A stretch of 64,000 nt of DNA from the NCBI RefSeq assembly GCF_013449685.1, contig NZ_JACDSF010000042.1, positions 14,400-78,399 on the forward strand. The letters run 5' to 3'. Both the position numbers and the translations under genes were made by a program. Below are positions 20,371 through 30,155 of the stretch, in pieces. How positions within the stretch are numbered: the first letter of the stretch is position 1; each line of letters starts with the position of its first letter. Below the pieces are notes generated by a model. That model ran no database searches. It was not told the DNA's origin and saw only the letters and a list, made by a program, of their open reading frames with translations. The stretch comes from Pectobacterium brasiliense (lineage in GTDB: Bacteria; Pseudomonadota; Gammaproteobacteria; Enterobacterales; Enterobacteriaceae).

Positions 20371-21684
20371 TTACTGGTGATAGAACGGAAATGCGCCGAA
20401 GACAATACCACCGACCAGCAGCGACAGGCTGACAAAAATCGCCCATTTGATTGCAAAGCGTTGGTGATCGCCGATGTCCACTTTTGCCAGACTGACCAGC
20501 AGGTAGAGCGACGGCACCAGCGGGCTGAGCAGGTGGAACGGCTGGCCGACAATCGACGCACGGGCGATCTCCTCTGGGGTAATACCATAGTTGACCGCCG
20601 TCTGGGCGATAACCGGTAAGATTCCGAAATAGAACGCGTCGTTGGACATCAAAAAAGTAAACGGCAGGCTAATGAGCGCGGTGAACACCGCGAGATACGG
20701 GCCGAAACTTTCTGGTATCACCTGCAACAGGCTCTTCGCCATGGCATCCACCATGCCCGTACCGGATAAAATCCCGGTGAAAATCCCCGCGGCGAAAATA
20801 AGCGATGTCACCGCGAGCACGTTAGCGGCGTGTGAGCCGATCCGCGCTTTTTGCTCCTCCAGCTTGGGATAGTTGAGCATGACGGCGATAGCGAAGCCGA
20901 CCATAAACAGCACCTGAATAGGCAGAATCCCGATCACCAGAAACACCAGCAGCAGGGTGGTCAGAATAAAGTTAGGCCAGAACATTTTAGGGCGGCGGTT
21001 GGCATCGCTTTCTTCGTCGCTGCCGTTGCCCAGATTGATCGACGCATTCTGGAAGTTGCTGACATCAATGATCCCCAGCCGTTTGCGCTCCTGTAGACCC
21101 AGAAACACGGCGACGCCGACCAGAGTCAGGCTGGCTAAAACAATTGCCGGGAGCATGGGGAGGAAAACGTCCAGTGCATCAACGCGCAATGCGGCGGCGG
21201 CACGCGCTGTCGGGCCACCCCAGGGGGAAAGGTTCATCACGCCGCTGGCGATGTTAACCAGACAGGTCAATCCGAGCACGCTCATCCCCAACCGCTGATA
21301 GAGCGGCAGGAATGCGGCAATCGCGATCATATAGGTCGTCGTACTGTCACCGTCCAGCGCTACCATCAAGGTTAACACGGCGGTGCCGACCAACACTTTC
21401 AGCGGATCGCCTTTAACCAGACGGAGAATGAAGCGCACCAGCGGATCGAACAGCCCCGCATCGATCATAATGCCGAAGTAGAGAATAGAAAACGTCAGCA
21501 TAACGCCGGTTGGTGCCAGCGTTTTGATGCCGTCCAGCATCATCGCCCCCAGCCCCTGATAGAAACCGGCGGCCAGTGCGAACAGCGTAGGGACAAGAAT
21601 CAGCGCGATCAGCGCAGACATCCGCTTGGTCATGATCAGGTACATAAAGCAGATGACCATAGAGAAACCGAGAATAGTGAGCAC
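20371..21684 (-). CDS. CitMHS-family citrate-metal:proton symporter
   Basis: Inner-membrane transporter of the CitMHS family, 437 aa, about 12 helices; members import citrate complexed with magnesium or calcium. Seen features include the early GFSMVICFMYLIMTKRMSAL segment, ALDGDSTTTYMIAI, NLSPWGGPTARAAAAL and a hydrophilic central loop (residues about 200-235). Start is GTG at 21684 with AGGAG about seven bases ahead. A GntR-type regulator follows. Which metal accompanies citrate cannot be told from sequence; tricarballylate or a related acid is possible. Confidence 0.87.
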   Translation of the reverse strand: MLTILGFSMVICFMYLIMTKRMSALIALILVPTLFALAAGFYQGLGAMMLDGIKTLAPTGVMLTFSILYFGIMIDAGLFDPLVRFILRLVKGDPLKVLVGTAVLTLMVALDGDSTTTYMIAIAAFLPLYQRLGMSVLGLTCLVNIASGVMNLSPWGGPTARAAAALRVDALDVFLPMLPAIVLASLTLVGVAVFLGLQERKRLGIIDVSNFQNASINLGNGSDEESDANRRPKMFWPNFILTTLLLVFLVIGILPIQVLFMVGFAIAVMLNYPKLEEQKARIGSHAANVLAVTSLIFAAGIFTGILSGTGMVDAMAKSLLQVIPESFGPYLAVFTALISLPFTFLMSNDAFYFGILPVIAQTAVNYGITPEEIARASIVGQPFHLLSPLVPSLYLLVSLAKVDIGDHQRFAIKWAIFVSLSLLVGGIVFGAFPFYHQ

Positions 21685-22304
21685 AGTGAATCTCCTGTTT
21701 TTTATTATATTCTGAATAACTTACTGCCTTTCTTTCGGCGAATTTGGGGTACAAAAAGCCGTGCAGTTTTTTATAACTGCCTATCGAAAGGGATGAAATT
21801 AGGTTATTTCCCGACGTCAGAGACGTTCAGAGGAATACGAATGAAAGGCGGGGATTAGCTTCCAGGGTCGATACGAATAATAAAGGACAGATAATGAGGG
21901 AGCGATAAGATAACGGTAATCGATAACATAAACGACCTCTATATGAGCAATAATATTCCTTTTATCCCCGCCAGCGTCCATCTAACCGATTGTTTAGTAA
22001 TTATTTTAATCGACTTGATCACTGTCGCTACAAGGGGCTCTTTTTGTTAAAAACAAATTAAAGCATTGTAAAATGAAACGCAAATTGCGCTAAATTGGAA
22101 TAAAAAACAATTGGGCGGAGGGGAGGACGGTGAGAACCAACATAATTTTAAAAGATAAACAGAGATGTGAAAATTTAAGGTGTGCGTAGAGGTTTATTAT
22201 CGATTAACGGAAATTTATCCGTATTCATTAATGAAATTTTACAAGATGAGGCGGGGAATAAAGGCATTATCGGTGAAGAAGATTAAACGGTGTCTAAACC
22301 ATCT

Positions 22305-22507
22305 ATACTCGTCATACTTCAAGTTGCATGTGCGTTGGCTACGATACTCGGCGCACTGGCGTGCACCTCGCCCCGTTGGGGCCGCTGCAAGCAGCGTTCA
22401 AATCTGCCTTGGCAGATTTGTCAGTCACCCGAATCACTTACCTGAGTAAGCTCATCGGGATTCCTTCTCTTGCCGCGCCTTCCTGAAACTCGAATTATTT
22501 AGAGTAT
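22305..22507 (+). repeat. Dispersed modular repeat, copy A
   Basis: About 203 bp starting ATACTCGTCATACTTCAAG and ending CGAATTATTTAGAGTAT. It is the reverse complement of copy B at 45806-46021 over three blocks: the outer left end through GTTGCATGTGCGTT, the block around the AAATCTGC/GCAGATTT hairpin with CACCCGAATCAC, and the right end. Copy A carries its own module (about 22344-22397) and lacks another present in B. The ends are imperfect inverted repeats of one another, as in a non-autonomous miniature element; no transposase is near. Confidence 0.85.
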
Positions 22508-22514
22508 GTATTTT

Positions 22515-22565
22515 CCTAAGCCGCCACGGTTTTTACCTGACGGCTGAGGTTCGCGGCGGCTTAGG
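22515..22565. other. Inverted repeat downstream of fdhF
   Basis: Perfect 11-bp inverted repeat CCTAAGCCGCC/GGCGGCTTAGG (22515-22525 with 22555-22565), starting 9 bp after the fdhF stop. It lacks a T run on the minus strand; it could still fold at the mRNA 3' end. Confidence 0.5.
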
Positions 22566-22574
22566 TAAGGGAGA

Positions 22575-24725
22575 TTAACTGACGTTTTCTGCGGTGCTGC
22601 GCAGCCGATCTTTCAAGTGGCTGTATTCTTGTTGTACATAGTTCTCTGCTGCCTGCTGATCGTCGATGGCTTCCAGCTTAACGGCGCAGTGTTTGTATTC
22701 CGGCGTTTTAGATACCGGATCGAGATGATCCAGAGTTAGTTCATTGCAGGCACCGATCCACCATTGGTAGGTCATATAGACGGCACCTTTATTGATGCGC
22801 TCGCTGACGGAAACGCGTGAGATCACTTTGCCGCGTCGCGACGAGATCCAGGCTAGCTGCTGATCGTGGATGCCTAAACGCTCAGCGTCATAGGGGCTAA
22901 CCTGCACGTAGCCCGGTTCATCCGCCAGCGTTTGTAATGCGGTGCAGTTGCCCGTCATGGAACGGCAGGAGTAATGGCCAACTTCGCGCACGGTGCACAA
23001 GACCAGCGGGTAATCCTCATCCACCAGCTCCATCGGCGGTCGCCATTCGGCCGTGAGCAGTAAGCCTTTCCCGCCGGGACGATCGAAGTGATTACCGGCG
23101 TACAGCCATGGCGTGCCGGGGCTGTCTTCCGTTGGACACGGCCACGGCACATAGCCCAGTCCCTCCATTTTCTCGTAGGTTGCGCCGTAATACAGCGGGC
23201 AGAGTGCTCGCAGCTCGTCCCAGATCTCCTGCGTGTTGTTATAGTGCATCGGATAGCCGAGCGCTGTAGCCATCAGGCTGATGATTTCCCAGTCGGGTTT
23301 CACATCGCCCTGCGGTTCCACGGCTTTATAAAAGCGCTGGAATCCTCGGTCGGCGGCGGTATAGACCCCTTCGTGCTCGCCCCAGGAGGTTGCGGGTAAA
23401 ATCACATCGGCAATCGCAGCGGTTTTGGTCATGAAGATGTCCTGCACGATCAGCAACTCCAGCTCGTTGAACGCATCGCGCAGCATCGACAGATCCGGCT
23501 CGGTTTGCAGCGGATCTTCGCCCATCACGTAATTGGCTCGGATCTTCCCTTCTTTTATCTTGTGCGGGAGATCGGTCAGTGAGTAGCCGATTTTGTCGGA
23601 GAGTTCAGGTACGCCCCAGGCATCGGCAAATTTCGCCAGCACCGCTTTATCCGTGACGTTTTGATAACCGGGGAACATATTGGGCAGCGCTCCCATATCG
23701 CAAGCACCCTGCACATTGTTTTGCCCACGCACCGGCCCGACGCCAACGTTCGGACGCCCCAGATTCCCGGTCAGCAGCGCCAGGCCGGACAAACCTTTGA
23801 CCACATCAACGCCTTGACCCCACTGCGTCACGCCCATTCCCCATAGAATGGTGGCGGACGGCGCAGCGGCATAGATCCGCATCGCATCGCGAATCAATTT
23901 CGGCGACAGTCCGGTGATGTCAGCGACATACTCCGGCGTGTATTTCGCGACGGTCTTGCTGAATTCCTCGAAGCCTTCGGTATGGCGGGCGACGTACGCT
24001 TTATCGTAGTGGCCTTCATTAATCAGCACGTTAGCGAACGCGTTGACCAATGCCATGTTGGAGCCATTTTTCAACGGCAGCCACAGATCGGCGATGCGGG
24101 CGGTTTCAATATGGCGCGGATCGCACACGATGATTTTTGCCCCGCGTGCTTTGGCTTTCAGGATCCGACGCGCCACGATGGGGTGTGAGTCTGCGGCGTT
24201 GTAGCCAAAAATCAGGATGCAGTCGGTTTTTTCGATTTCGCAGATAGAGTTGCTCATTGCGCCGTTGCCCAGCGTCACCTGTAGCCCGGCAACCGAAGGG
24301 CCGTGGCAGAGTCGGGCGCAGCAGTCGACGTTATTATTCCCGGTGACCGCCCGGGCAAATTTCTGCATCACATAATTGGTTTCATTGCCGGGACCGCGTG
24401 ACGATCCCGTGTGCATAATCGACTCGGCACCGTACTTCTCTTTAATCGCTTTCAGTCGGGAACTGGCGAAGTCGATAGCTTCATCCCAGGATACGGCTTC
24501 AAAGGGCGAGCCTTTCTGACGTCGAATCAGCGGCTGCTTTAAACGCGGTGTCAGAATTTTCGTGTCGTTAAGAAAATCCCAGCCGTAATAGCCTTTCAGG
24601 CACAGCTCACCTTCATTGGTGACGCCGTTTGCGCCTTCTGCACCAACCACTTTGCCGTTCTCTACCAGCAGGTTAATTTTGCAGCCTGACCCGCAATACG
24701 GGCAGACGGTAAGCACTTTCTGCAT
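22575..24725 (-). CDS. fdhF: FdhF-type formate dehydrogenase, cysteine variant
   Basis: Molybdopterin-bis(MGD) oxidoreductase, 716 aa (E. coli FdhF 715), predicted to oxidise formate to CO2 in the cytoplasm. The N-terminal 4Fe-4S motif is Cys8, Cys11, Cys15 and Cys42 (CPYCGSGC, LCLKG). At position 140, where E. coli FdhF has selenocysteine, this protein has a Cys encoded by TGC (CCARLCHGPS); the following catalytic His141 is kept. The C-terminal MGD-binding half (REVGHYSCRSMTGNC) is intact. The ATG at 24725 has GGAG eight bases upstream. No hydrogenase or electron-partner gene lies beside it, so its partner is elsewhere. Selenium-free FdhF proteins have been described in Pectobacterium with formate hydrogenlyase-2. 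Confidence 0.93.
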   Translation of the reverse strand: MQKVLTVCPYCGSGCKINLLVENGKVVGAEGANGVTNEGELCLKGYYGWDFLNDTKILTPRLKQPLIRRQKGSPFEAVSWDEAIDFASSRLKAIKEKYGAESIMHTGSSRGPGNETNYVMQKFARAVTGNNNVDCCARLCHGPSVAGLQVTLGNGAMSNSICEIEKTDCILIFGYNAADSHPIVARRILKAKARGAKIIVCDPRHIETARIADLWLPLKNGSNMALVNAFANVLINEGHYDKAYVARHTEGFEEFSKTVAKYTPEYVADITGLSPKLIRDAMRIYAAAPSATILWGMGVTQWGQGVDVVKGLSGLALLTGNLGRPNVGVGPVRGQNNVQGACDMGALPNMFPGYQNVTDKAVLAKFADAWGVPELSDKIGYSLTDLPHKIKEGKIRANYVMGEDPLQTEPDLSMLRDAFNELELLIVQDIFMTKTAAIADVILPATSWGEHEGVYTAADRGFQRFYKAVEPQGDVKPDWEIISLMATALGYPMHYNNTQEIWDELRALCPLYYGATYEKMEGLGYVPWPCPTEDSPGTPWLYAGNHFDRPGGKGLLLTAEWRPPMELVDEDYPLVLCTVREVGHYSCRSMTGNCTALQTLADEPGYVQVSPYDAERLGIHDQQLAWISSRRGKVISRVSVSERINKGAVYMTYQWWIGACNELTLDHLDPVSKTPEYKHCAVKLEAIDDQQAAENYVQQEYSHLKDRLRSTAENVS

Positions 24726-25262
24726 GATTATTCTCCAAAGCCGAGTCTTGGATCGTAAGAACTGCATTCCTGCGGCAGGCTGTTGATGCAGTCATCTAAC
24801 CTTCGATAATCACCGATAAAGAAAATTAATTTACTGATCGTGGTCATGCTCAGGGCGATGATAAATCGTCCTAACGTGTTGAGTGCCGCGACCTTTTTCC
24901 ATAGGACATTCGTCTGGAAAATAACGTGACTGCGTATTCATCCTCTTTATCCGTTAATGCCTATACTGTTTTTGACGATATTAACTCTATGTGCCACCGA
25001 CTGGGCTGGGGTAGCCATGCCTGTCGGCTGTTTAACACAACGGAAATTGGCATCTCAAGGAAGATAACGCATTCTATTCGTTAATTTTTTTGAGCTTAAT
25101 TTCCCATCTAATGGGACATGAATCAGGGAATTCCAGAACGTCTGTGAGATCGCGTGGGATAAGGGCGCGAGACAACGGGCGGCACCGTCATGAGTAAAAA
25201 GTAAATACTTTTCCGACAGAGCGTGCGGGCGGGAAATATTTGTTAACGTCGCGGAGTGCATT
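24726..25262. other. Intergenic region between fdhF and a chemoreceptor gene
   Basis: 537 bp between divergent genes; promoters for both must be here. I looked for the GG-N10-GC signature of sigma-54 upstream of fdhF, since E. coli fdhF uses it, and did not find a convincing one. No credible gene. Confidence 0.5.
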
Positions 25263-26942
25263 ATGGAATTTCTAAGAAACATCAGCATAAGAATAATGGT
25301 GCTGATCATTGTGGCTTCTCTTTTAGTGGTATGGGGAATAGCATCAGGATTTAGCCTTTACTCGCTTTATCAGGTTACGAACTTGCTCGATAAAAGTGAG
25401 ACTCAGCGAACAACGTATTCCCATCTGGTTTATGGCTCCGATCAATATTTTCGTGCGGTAACGCGCATGGAAAGGGCCGTGTATTATTTGCAGCACGATG
25501 ATCCCGAAAACGGCAAAAAGACGTTGGAAATGGCACGGACTGCGCTAAAAAATACCAAAGACTCGCTGGAGAAATTCCAGTCGGCAGAGCACGTTGGCGT
25601 TGATCAGGCAACGGTTGAGGGGGTGAAAAATACCTGGAATACCCTGATCTCGACCTCCATCGACCCGATGAATGCGGCACTTCAACGTAATGATTACGAA
25701 GGATTCCACCAGATATTTCGCTCCGTGTATCCCCCTATTAGCCTGACGTTTGGTGAAAGCGTCAAACGCTATTCGGACAGCATTACCGCCTCCTCGTTGA
25801 TTCCAGCCGTGAATGAACATAATACCCAAAACCGTAATTCGTTAATTGCTGTGATGGTGATTGGCCTCATCGTGTTGATTTTCACGGAATACTATTTGAG
25901 GAACTATCTGGTTATTCCGATTTCAGTGCTCAAGTCCCATTTGGCACAGTTGACGGCGGGGCGCTTAGGCTGTGAGCTGGCGGAATTTGGCAAGAACTGT
26001 GCGGGACGATTGATTCCCGATATTAAGAAATTGCAGAAAAGTTTGCGTGATACGGTGACAGTCATCCGGCAGAGCACGACGGAAATCAACAACGGGACGT
26101 CGAGCATTAAGGATGGCAACGATAACCTTTCCAGCCGCACGGAACAGCAGGCTGCTGCACTACAGCAGACGGCGGCCAGTATGGAAGAGATTAGCTCCAC
26201 GGTGCGGCAAACGACCGAACACGTGCATCAGGTGCGTAAGCTGGCGAAGGATGCGGCGGATACGGCGCAAAAAGGCGGGAATATCAGCAGCAACGTAATG
26301 ACGACGATGGATGGTATTAGCGCCAGTTCCCGACAAATTTCCGATATCACCTCGGTGATTAACAGCATTGCGTTTCAGACCAATATTCTGGCGCTGAATG
26401 CGGCGGTTGAAGCCGCGCGGGCAGGTGAACAAGGGCGAGGATTTGCCGTGGTAGCCGGTGAGGTTCGCACGCTGGCACAGCGCAGTGCGCAGGCGGCGAA
26501 AGAGATTGAGGCGCTGATCGCTGAGTCGGTTTCACGGGTTGAAACCGGTGCAGGGCAGGTTCGACAGTCTGGTGAAGCGATGACAGCAATTATTGCCTCC
26601 ATTTCGCATGTGAACGATCTGATTGGTGAAATTGCAGCGGCAACGGATGAGCAAACGCGCGGGATTACGCAGATTAGTCAGGCGGTGCACGAAATGGATA
26701 GCGTCACGCAGCAGAATGCGTCGTTGGTGATGCAATCGGCCGAAGCGGCTGCCCGTCTGGATGAACAAACCAGAGAGCTGTCCGCTGTGGTGGATGTGTT
26801 CGATCTGGAGTCGGATTGCGATCCGGCAACGTCTTTTTCCCGCCCAGCGATCGCTGCTCCTGTGCATCCCGCGGTGAGGCAGAGCAGCACGCCGTTACTG
26901 TCCGCACAGGGGCGCAACGGTGAGGGATGGGAAAAATTCTGA
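25263..26942 (+). CDS. Methyl-accepting chemotaxis protein
   Basis: Transmembrane chemoreceptor, 559 aa. TM1 spans about residues 10-32, a periplasmic four-helix-type sensor about 33-192, TM2 about 195-213, then a HAMP-like linker and a long cytoplasmic coiled coil. The highly conserved hairpin tip is clear ([20 protein letters not shown], then [18 protein letters not shown]). The C-terminus GWEKF resembles the NWETF pentapeptide that tethers CheR and CheB. The ligand is unknown. ATG at 25263 with GGAG seven bases upstream. It is monocistronic and divergent from fdhF. Confidence 0.93.
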   Translation: MEFLRNISIRIMVLIIVASLLVVWGIASGFSLYSLYQVTNLLDKSETQRTTYSHLVYGSDQYFRAVTRMERAVYYLQHDDPENGKKTLEMARTALKNTKDSLEKFQSAEHVGVDQATVEGVKNTWNTLISTSIDPMNAALQRNDYEGFHQIFRSVYPPISLTFGESVKRYSDSITASSLIPAVNEHNTQNRNSLIAVMVIGLIVLIFTEYYLRNYLVIPISVLKSHLAQLTAGRLGCELAEFGKNCAGRLIPDIKKLQKSLRDTVTVIRQSTTEINNGTSSIKDGNDNLSSRTEQQAAALQQTAASMEEISSTVRQTTEHVHQVRKLAKDAADTAQKGGNISSNVMTTMDGISASSRQISDITSVINSIAFQTNILALNAAVEAARAGEQGRGFAVVAGEVRTLAQRSAQAAKEIEALIAESVSRVETGAGQVRQSGEAMTAIIASISHVNDLIGEIAAATDEQTRGITQISQAVHEMDSVTQQNASLVMQSAEAAARLDEQTRELSAVVDVFDLESDCDPATSFSRPAIAAPVHPAVRQSSTPLLSAQGRNGEGWEKF

Positions 26943-27104
26943 TCCGTAGCGGGTTAAACACGGGACAGACGTTGAACGTAAGATAACCCATGAGGCAGGC
27001 GTCGAACTGGGCGGAAAGGAATCTCTCCGGTTCTGTTGCTCGCGGGTAATCGCCTAAAAATGATCGATGAAACGCGTTAACCGTGACGCGTATAATGCGT
27101 TGGA

Positions 27105-27136
27105 TTACAGAGGAAAAATGGTGTTTTTCTCTGTAA
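27105..27136 (+). terminator. AU-rich hairpin after the chemoreceptor gene
   Basis: Near-perfect 13-bp stem (TTACAGAG-GAAAAA with TTTTTCTCTGTAA, one bulge) 160 bp past the stop. Its distal arm includes a T run. It may terminate the chemoreceptor transcript; distance from the gene lowers confidence. Confidence 0.4.
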
Positions 27137-27406
27137 ATCTGACTGTTCTAATGTAAAGAAATACTATTTTAAGACGGGGTCTCTAGTCTTAAAATGAGTA
27201 ATTTAAAAATTTGGTATATTTATTGCTAGATTTTATTGATGATTTTTTGCCGTTTTTGAGATCGAAAAACCGTACTTTTTTAGGGTTATAGAAATAAAAC
27301 GGAATTTTTTGGCACTAAGTTAAGTTAGAAATTATTTGTTACATACTAAAGTGGTTGTTGCTCCTATTTTCGTGACGTAAATCAAGACAGATGGCGGCAT
27401 CAAAGT

Positions 27407-27425
27407 GATAATAAGAATAAATATC
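27407..27425. promoter_or_regulatory. Fur-box-like operator of the iron operon
   Basis: 15 of 19 positions match the Fur consensus GATAATGATAATCATTATC, including GATAAT on the left and TATC on the right. It ends 22 bp before the proposed start of the FTR1-type gene, the first gene of a ferrous-iron operon, so iron repression by Fur is well supported by context. Confidence 0.75.
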
Positions 27426-27447
27426 ATTTGTGCTTCATCACACGCTT

Positions 27448-29352
27448 ATGTCTATCTGGCAAAAAACGCTTCTGTTGTTGTGTTGGCTGTTGAGTTGTTC
27501 CGTGGCAGTTGCTGCGACCGATTACGCCTCATTTATTCAAGATATCGAAACCCGGCTGGATAAAACGGCTCAGCTCTATGGGCAGCAAAAGCCGGATGAT
27601 GCCCGTACCGAAGTTCAGATGGCCTATTTTGAGGTGTTTGAAAACCTTGAAGGCCCTATCCGTATCAACATTTCCGCGCAAAAAAGCTATCAGTTGGAAG
27701 CGACCTTCGGTGAAATTCGCCGCATGATTGGCGAAGGAAAGCCGCAGACCGAGGTGCAGGCGAAAATCTCTTGGCTGAAGGGCGAGCTGGATGCCGTTCT
27801 GCCCGTGCTGTCGGAAGGGCACAAGCTGGTCGCACAGGAGCCGCACGGTGCCTATGACAATGCGGAGATCGCGCCGTACTGGCAGCAGAGTTTCAAAATC
27901 ATCGATGACCAGCTCGCTCAAGCCGTGACTGAATATCAGGCTGGCGATTACAAAAAGGCCAGCCAGAGCGTGCAGCAGGCGCACTATCAGGGTTTTAAAA
28001 ACTCTGAAATGGAGATGTCGGTCAGGCAGAATCGCTCAGCGCAGCAGGCGGCTTCTATTAATCAACAATTCTCCGCGCTGATTACCCTAGCCGGTCAGCC
28101 CGACCAACTGACAGATGTTGCCTATCGGGTCACCACGCTGTTGCAGGATATCGAAGATGTCTTGCCGGGATTGCCGACAACGCGCGATAGCCAGCAGGCC
28201 ACGGCAGCACCTGCCGCGAACGCCGATACGGGTGCCGTGCCGGACGCGAACTGGGCGAAGCTCGCCGACGATATCAATCAGGCCATTGCCGCTGCGATCG
28301 CGCAGTACCGTCAGGGTCACGTCAAACCCGCCATCATGGCGGTGCAGGATACCTATTTCGATCTGTTTGAAGCCACCGGCATGGAGAACAAAATTGGTTC
28401 TCGCGATGCGGCGTTCAAATCGACGCTGGAAGGGTATTTCACCCGTCTGGTGAGCCTGATGAACGCCAAACAGCCGGCGGAACAGCTGCAAGGGCAGGCC
28501 GACGCGCTACAGCAGGAACTGGCGAAGGCGGTCACCATGCTGGGCGACGGCGGCGAAACCCACTGGAGCCTGTTGATCTACAGCCTGCTGATTATTGTGC
28601 GCGAAGGGCTGGAAGCCTTGCTGATTGTGGCGGCGATCGTGGCCTATCTGGTGAAAAACAATCAGCAGGACAAGCTGCCGCTGATTCGCCAGTCGGTTTA
28701 CGTCGCGCTGCTGTGTAGCGTGATTACCGCTGTCATTTTCCAACTCGTGTTCACCAATTCCGGTGCCAGCCGTGAACTGCTGGAAGGCATTACGATGCTG
28801 ATAGCCGTCGTGATGCTGTTCTTCATGAGCTACTGGCTGTTGTCCAAAGTGGAAGCGCGTCACTGGAAGGCCTATCTCGAAGGCAAGCTGTCCCATTCGC
28901 TAAGCAGCGGCTCCCTGATTGGCCTATGGCTCACCAGCTTTCTGGCCGTGTACCGCGAAGGCGCGGAGACGGTGCTGTTTTATTACGCGCTGGTCGGCGA
29001 TGCCAGCAACATGGCGGGGCACCTCTCCATTCTGGCCGGTTTTGCCATCGGCTGTGTGGTTCTGTTGATCGCCTATTTCGTGATGCGCTACACCATCGTC
29101 AAACTACCGCTGAAGCCGTTCTTCATGTTTACCGGCTGCTTTATGTACCTGATGGCGTTTGTGTTCGCGGGTAAAGGCGTGCTGGAACTGATCGAAGGCA
29201 AACTGTTTGAACCGACGTTGCTGACCGGTGTGCCGGAAATCAGCGGGTTGGGGATTTATCCTTATGTGGAAACGCTGATTCCACAGGGGGTGCTGGTGGT
29301 CGCGGCGTTAATCGCTCTGTGGGTGATGCGGCGCCGGGCGTCTGCTGTCTGA
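27448..29352 (+). CDS. fetM: FTR1-family iron permease (FetM type)
   Basis: Iron permease, about 634 aa. A signal-peptide-like N-terminus (cut near AVA-ATDYAS) precedes a long periplasmic helical domain (residues about 30-370) and seven or so C-terminal helices of the FTR1 family. Two REXXE iron-relay motifs are present: REGLE (385-389) and REGAE (503-507). The partner order permease-P19-membrane protein-ABC genes-thioredoxin matches the FetMP/Flp systems of Yersinia and the Cj1658-1665 locus of Campylobacter, used for ferrous iron at low oxygen. Neither the GTG at 27430 nor the ATG at 27448 has a good ribosome site; the ATG was chosen because the signal peptide then starts normally. Confidence 0.9.
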   Translation: MSIWQKTLLLLCWLLSCSVAVAATDYASFIQDIETRLDKTAQLYGQQKPDDARTEVQMAYFEVFENLEGPIRINISAQKSYQLEATFGEIRRMIGEGKPQTEVQAKISWLKGELDAVLPVLSEGHKLVAQEPHGAYDNAEIAPYWQQSFKIIDDQLAQAVTEYQAGDYKKASQSVQQAHYQGFKNSEMEMSVRQNRSAQQAASINQQFSALITLAGQPDQLTDVAYRVTTLLQDIEDVLPGLPTTRDSQQATAAPAANADTGAVPDANWAKLADDINQAIAAAIAQYRQGHVKPAIMAVQDTYFDLFEATGMENKIGSRDAAFKSTLEGYFTRLVSLMNAKQPAEQLQGQADALQQELAKAVTMLGDGGETHWSLLIYSLLIIVREGLEALLIVAAIVAYLVKNNQQDKLPLIRQSVYVALLCSVITAVIFQLVFTNSGASRELLEGITMLIAVVMLFFMSYWLLSKVEARHWKAYLEGKLSHSLSSGSLIGLWLTSFLAVYREGAETVLFYYALVGDASNMAGHLSILAGFAIGCVVLLIAYFVMRYTIVKLPLKPFFMFTGCFMYLMAFVFAGKGVLELIEGKLFEPTLLTGVPEISGLGIYPYVETLIPQGVLVVAALIALWVMRRRASAV

Positions 29353-29456
29353 CAAAGAATAAATTCGACATTAATTAATACTGAAAGCAATAAGAGCAGC
29401 AAATAAACATAACAATCCCAATCGCTTAGCGAATTAAGCGAAGAGGGACGACTGAG

Positions 29457-29999
29457 ATGAGGATGGGTTTGATGAATATGCAAAAAAGTCTGATTGCGGG
29501 TGCCGTTATTGCCGGTATTTTCACTGCGCCTGCCGCGCTGGCGTTTAAAGAATATCCAGCGGGTGAGCCTGTTTCCATGAACGAAATGGAAATTGCCGCT
29601 GTTTATCTGCAACCTATCGATATGGAACCGCGTGGGATGGGCCTGCCTGCTGCGAAAGCGGACATCCATCTGGAAGCCGATATTCACGCTGCTGAAGGCA
29701 ACAAAAACGGCTTCGGTGCCGGTGAGTGGATGCCGTTCCTGACCATCGCTTACACCCTTACTAACACCGATACCGGTGCGAAGCAGGAAGGCACATTCAT
29801 GCCGATGGTTGCCAGCGATGGCCCGCATTACGGCGCGAACATCAAAATGATGGGCGTGGGTAACTACAAAGTGACTTACCACATCGACCCGCCATCAAAA
29901 GCCGGTATGCATCGTCACACCGATGGTGAAACGGGCGTAGGCCGCTGGTGGAAACCGTTTGATGTCAGCTTTGACTTCAAATACGTCGGCTTAGAATAA
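29457..29999 (+). CDS. fetP: P19/FetP periplasmic iron-binding protein
   Basis: Periplasmic metal-binding protein of the P19/Tp34 family, 180 aa, partner of the FTR1-type permease. A signal peptide ends near ALA-FKEYP. His and Met residues typical of the copper- and iron-binding site are visible in HLEADIHAAEG, DGPHYGANIKMMG and MHRHTDGETG. Family members bind Cu2+ in one site and a second metal nearby and aid ferrous-iron uptake. ATG codons at 29457 and 29472 are both possible; each has a GAGG upstream. It lies 104 bp past the permease gene. Confidence 0.92.
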   Translation: MRMGLMNMQKSLIAGAVIAGIFTAPAALAFKEYPAGEPVSMNEMEIAAVYLQPIDMEPRGMGLPAAKADIHLEADIHAAEGNKNGFGAGEWMPFLTIAYTLTNTDTGAKQEGTFMPMVASDGPHYGANIKMMGVGNYKVTYHIDPPSKAGMHRHTDGETGVGRWWKPFDVSFDFKYVGLE

Positions 30000-30155
30000 G
30001 GTCTTCTGTCCGCGATGTTCTGTCGCGGTCATGTTCACGCCTCTGTGGGTCGTTATCGTTGTCCACAGAGGCGGCAATTTTTCGGTTCGTGTACGGATGC
30101 TATTTTGCATCACATTAAACCGACGCACCTGCAACTTGAAAGGTGACGGGAGTAT

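Larger units (their letters stand above)
21685..22574. other. Intergenic region with dispersed repeat
   Basis: 890 bp between the citrate transporter and the formate dehydrogenase gene. The left 600 bp are AT-rich and carry the transporter promoter region with no site I can name. The right part holds repeat copy A (22305-22507) and an inverted repeat after the fdhF stop (22515-22565). No convincing gene. Confidence 0.65.
26943..27447. other. Intergenic region ahead of the iron operon
   Basis: 505 bp with a 13-bp AU-rich hairpin (27105-27118 with 27124-27136), a second perfect 9-bp hairpin TTTTAAGAC/GTCTTAAAA (27167-27175 with 27186-27194) and a Fur-box-like site at 27407-27425. The first hairpin may end the chemoreceptor transcript. 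No gene seen. Confidence 0.6.

Noticed and set aside
22180-22449. Plus-strand ORF of 89 codons
   Set aside because: Most of it runs through dispersed repeat copy A, there is no ribosome site and no recognisable domain.
24726-24950. Sigma-54 promoter for fdhF
   Set aside because: No GG-N10-GC pair in the right orientation was found.
25190-25225. Sigma-28 (flagellar) promoter of the chemoreceptor gene
   Set aside because: TAAA and CCGACAG are present but 13 bp apart instead of 15, with a poor -35; not convincing.
25055-25309. Minus-strand ORF of 84 codons
   Set aside because: It overlaps the start of the chemoreceptor gene in antisense and has no ribosome site or domain.
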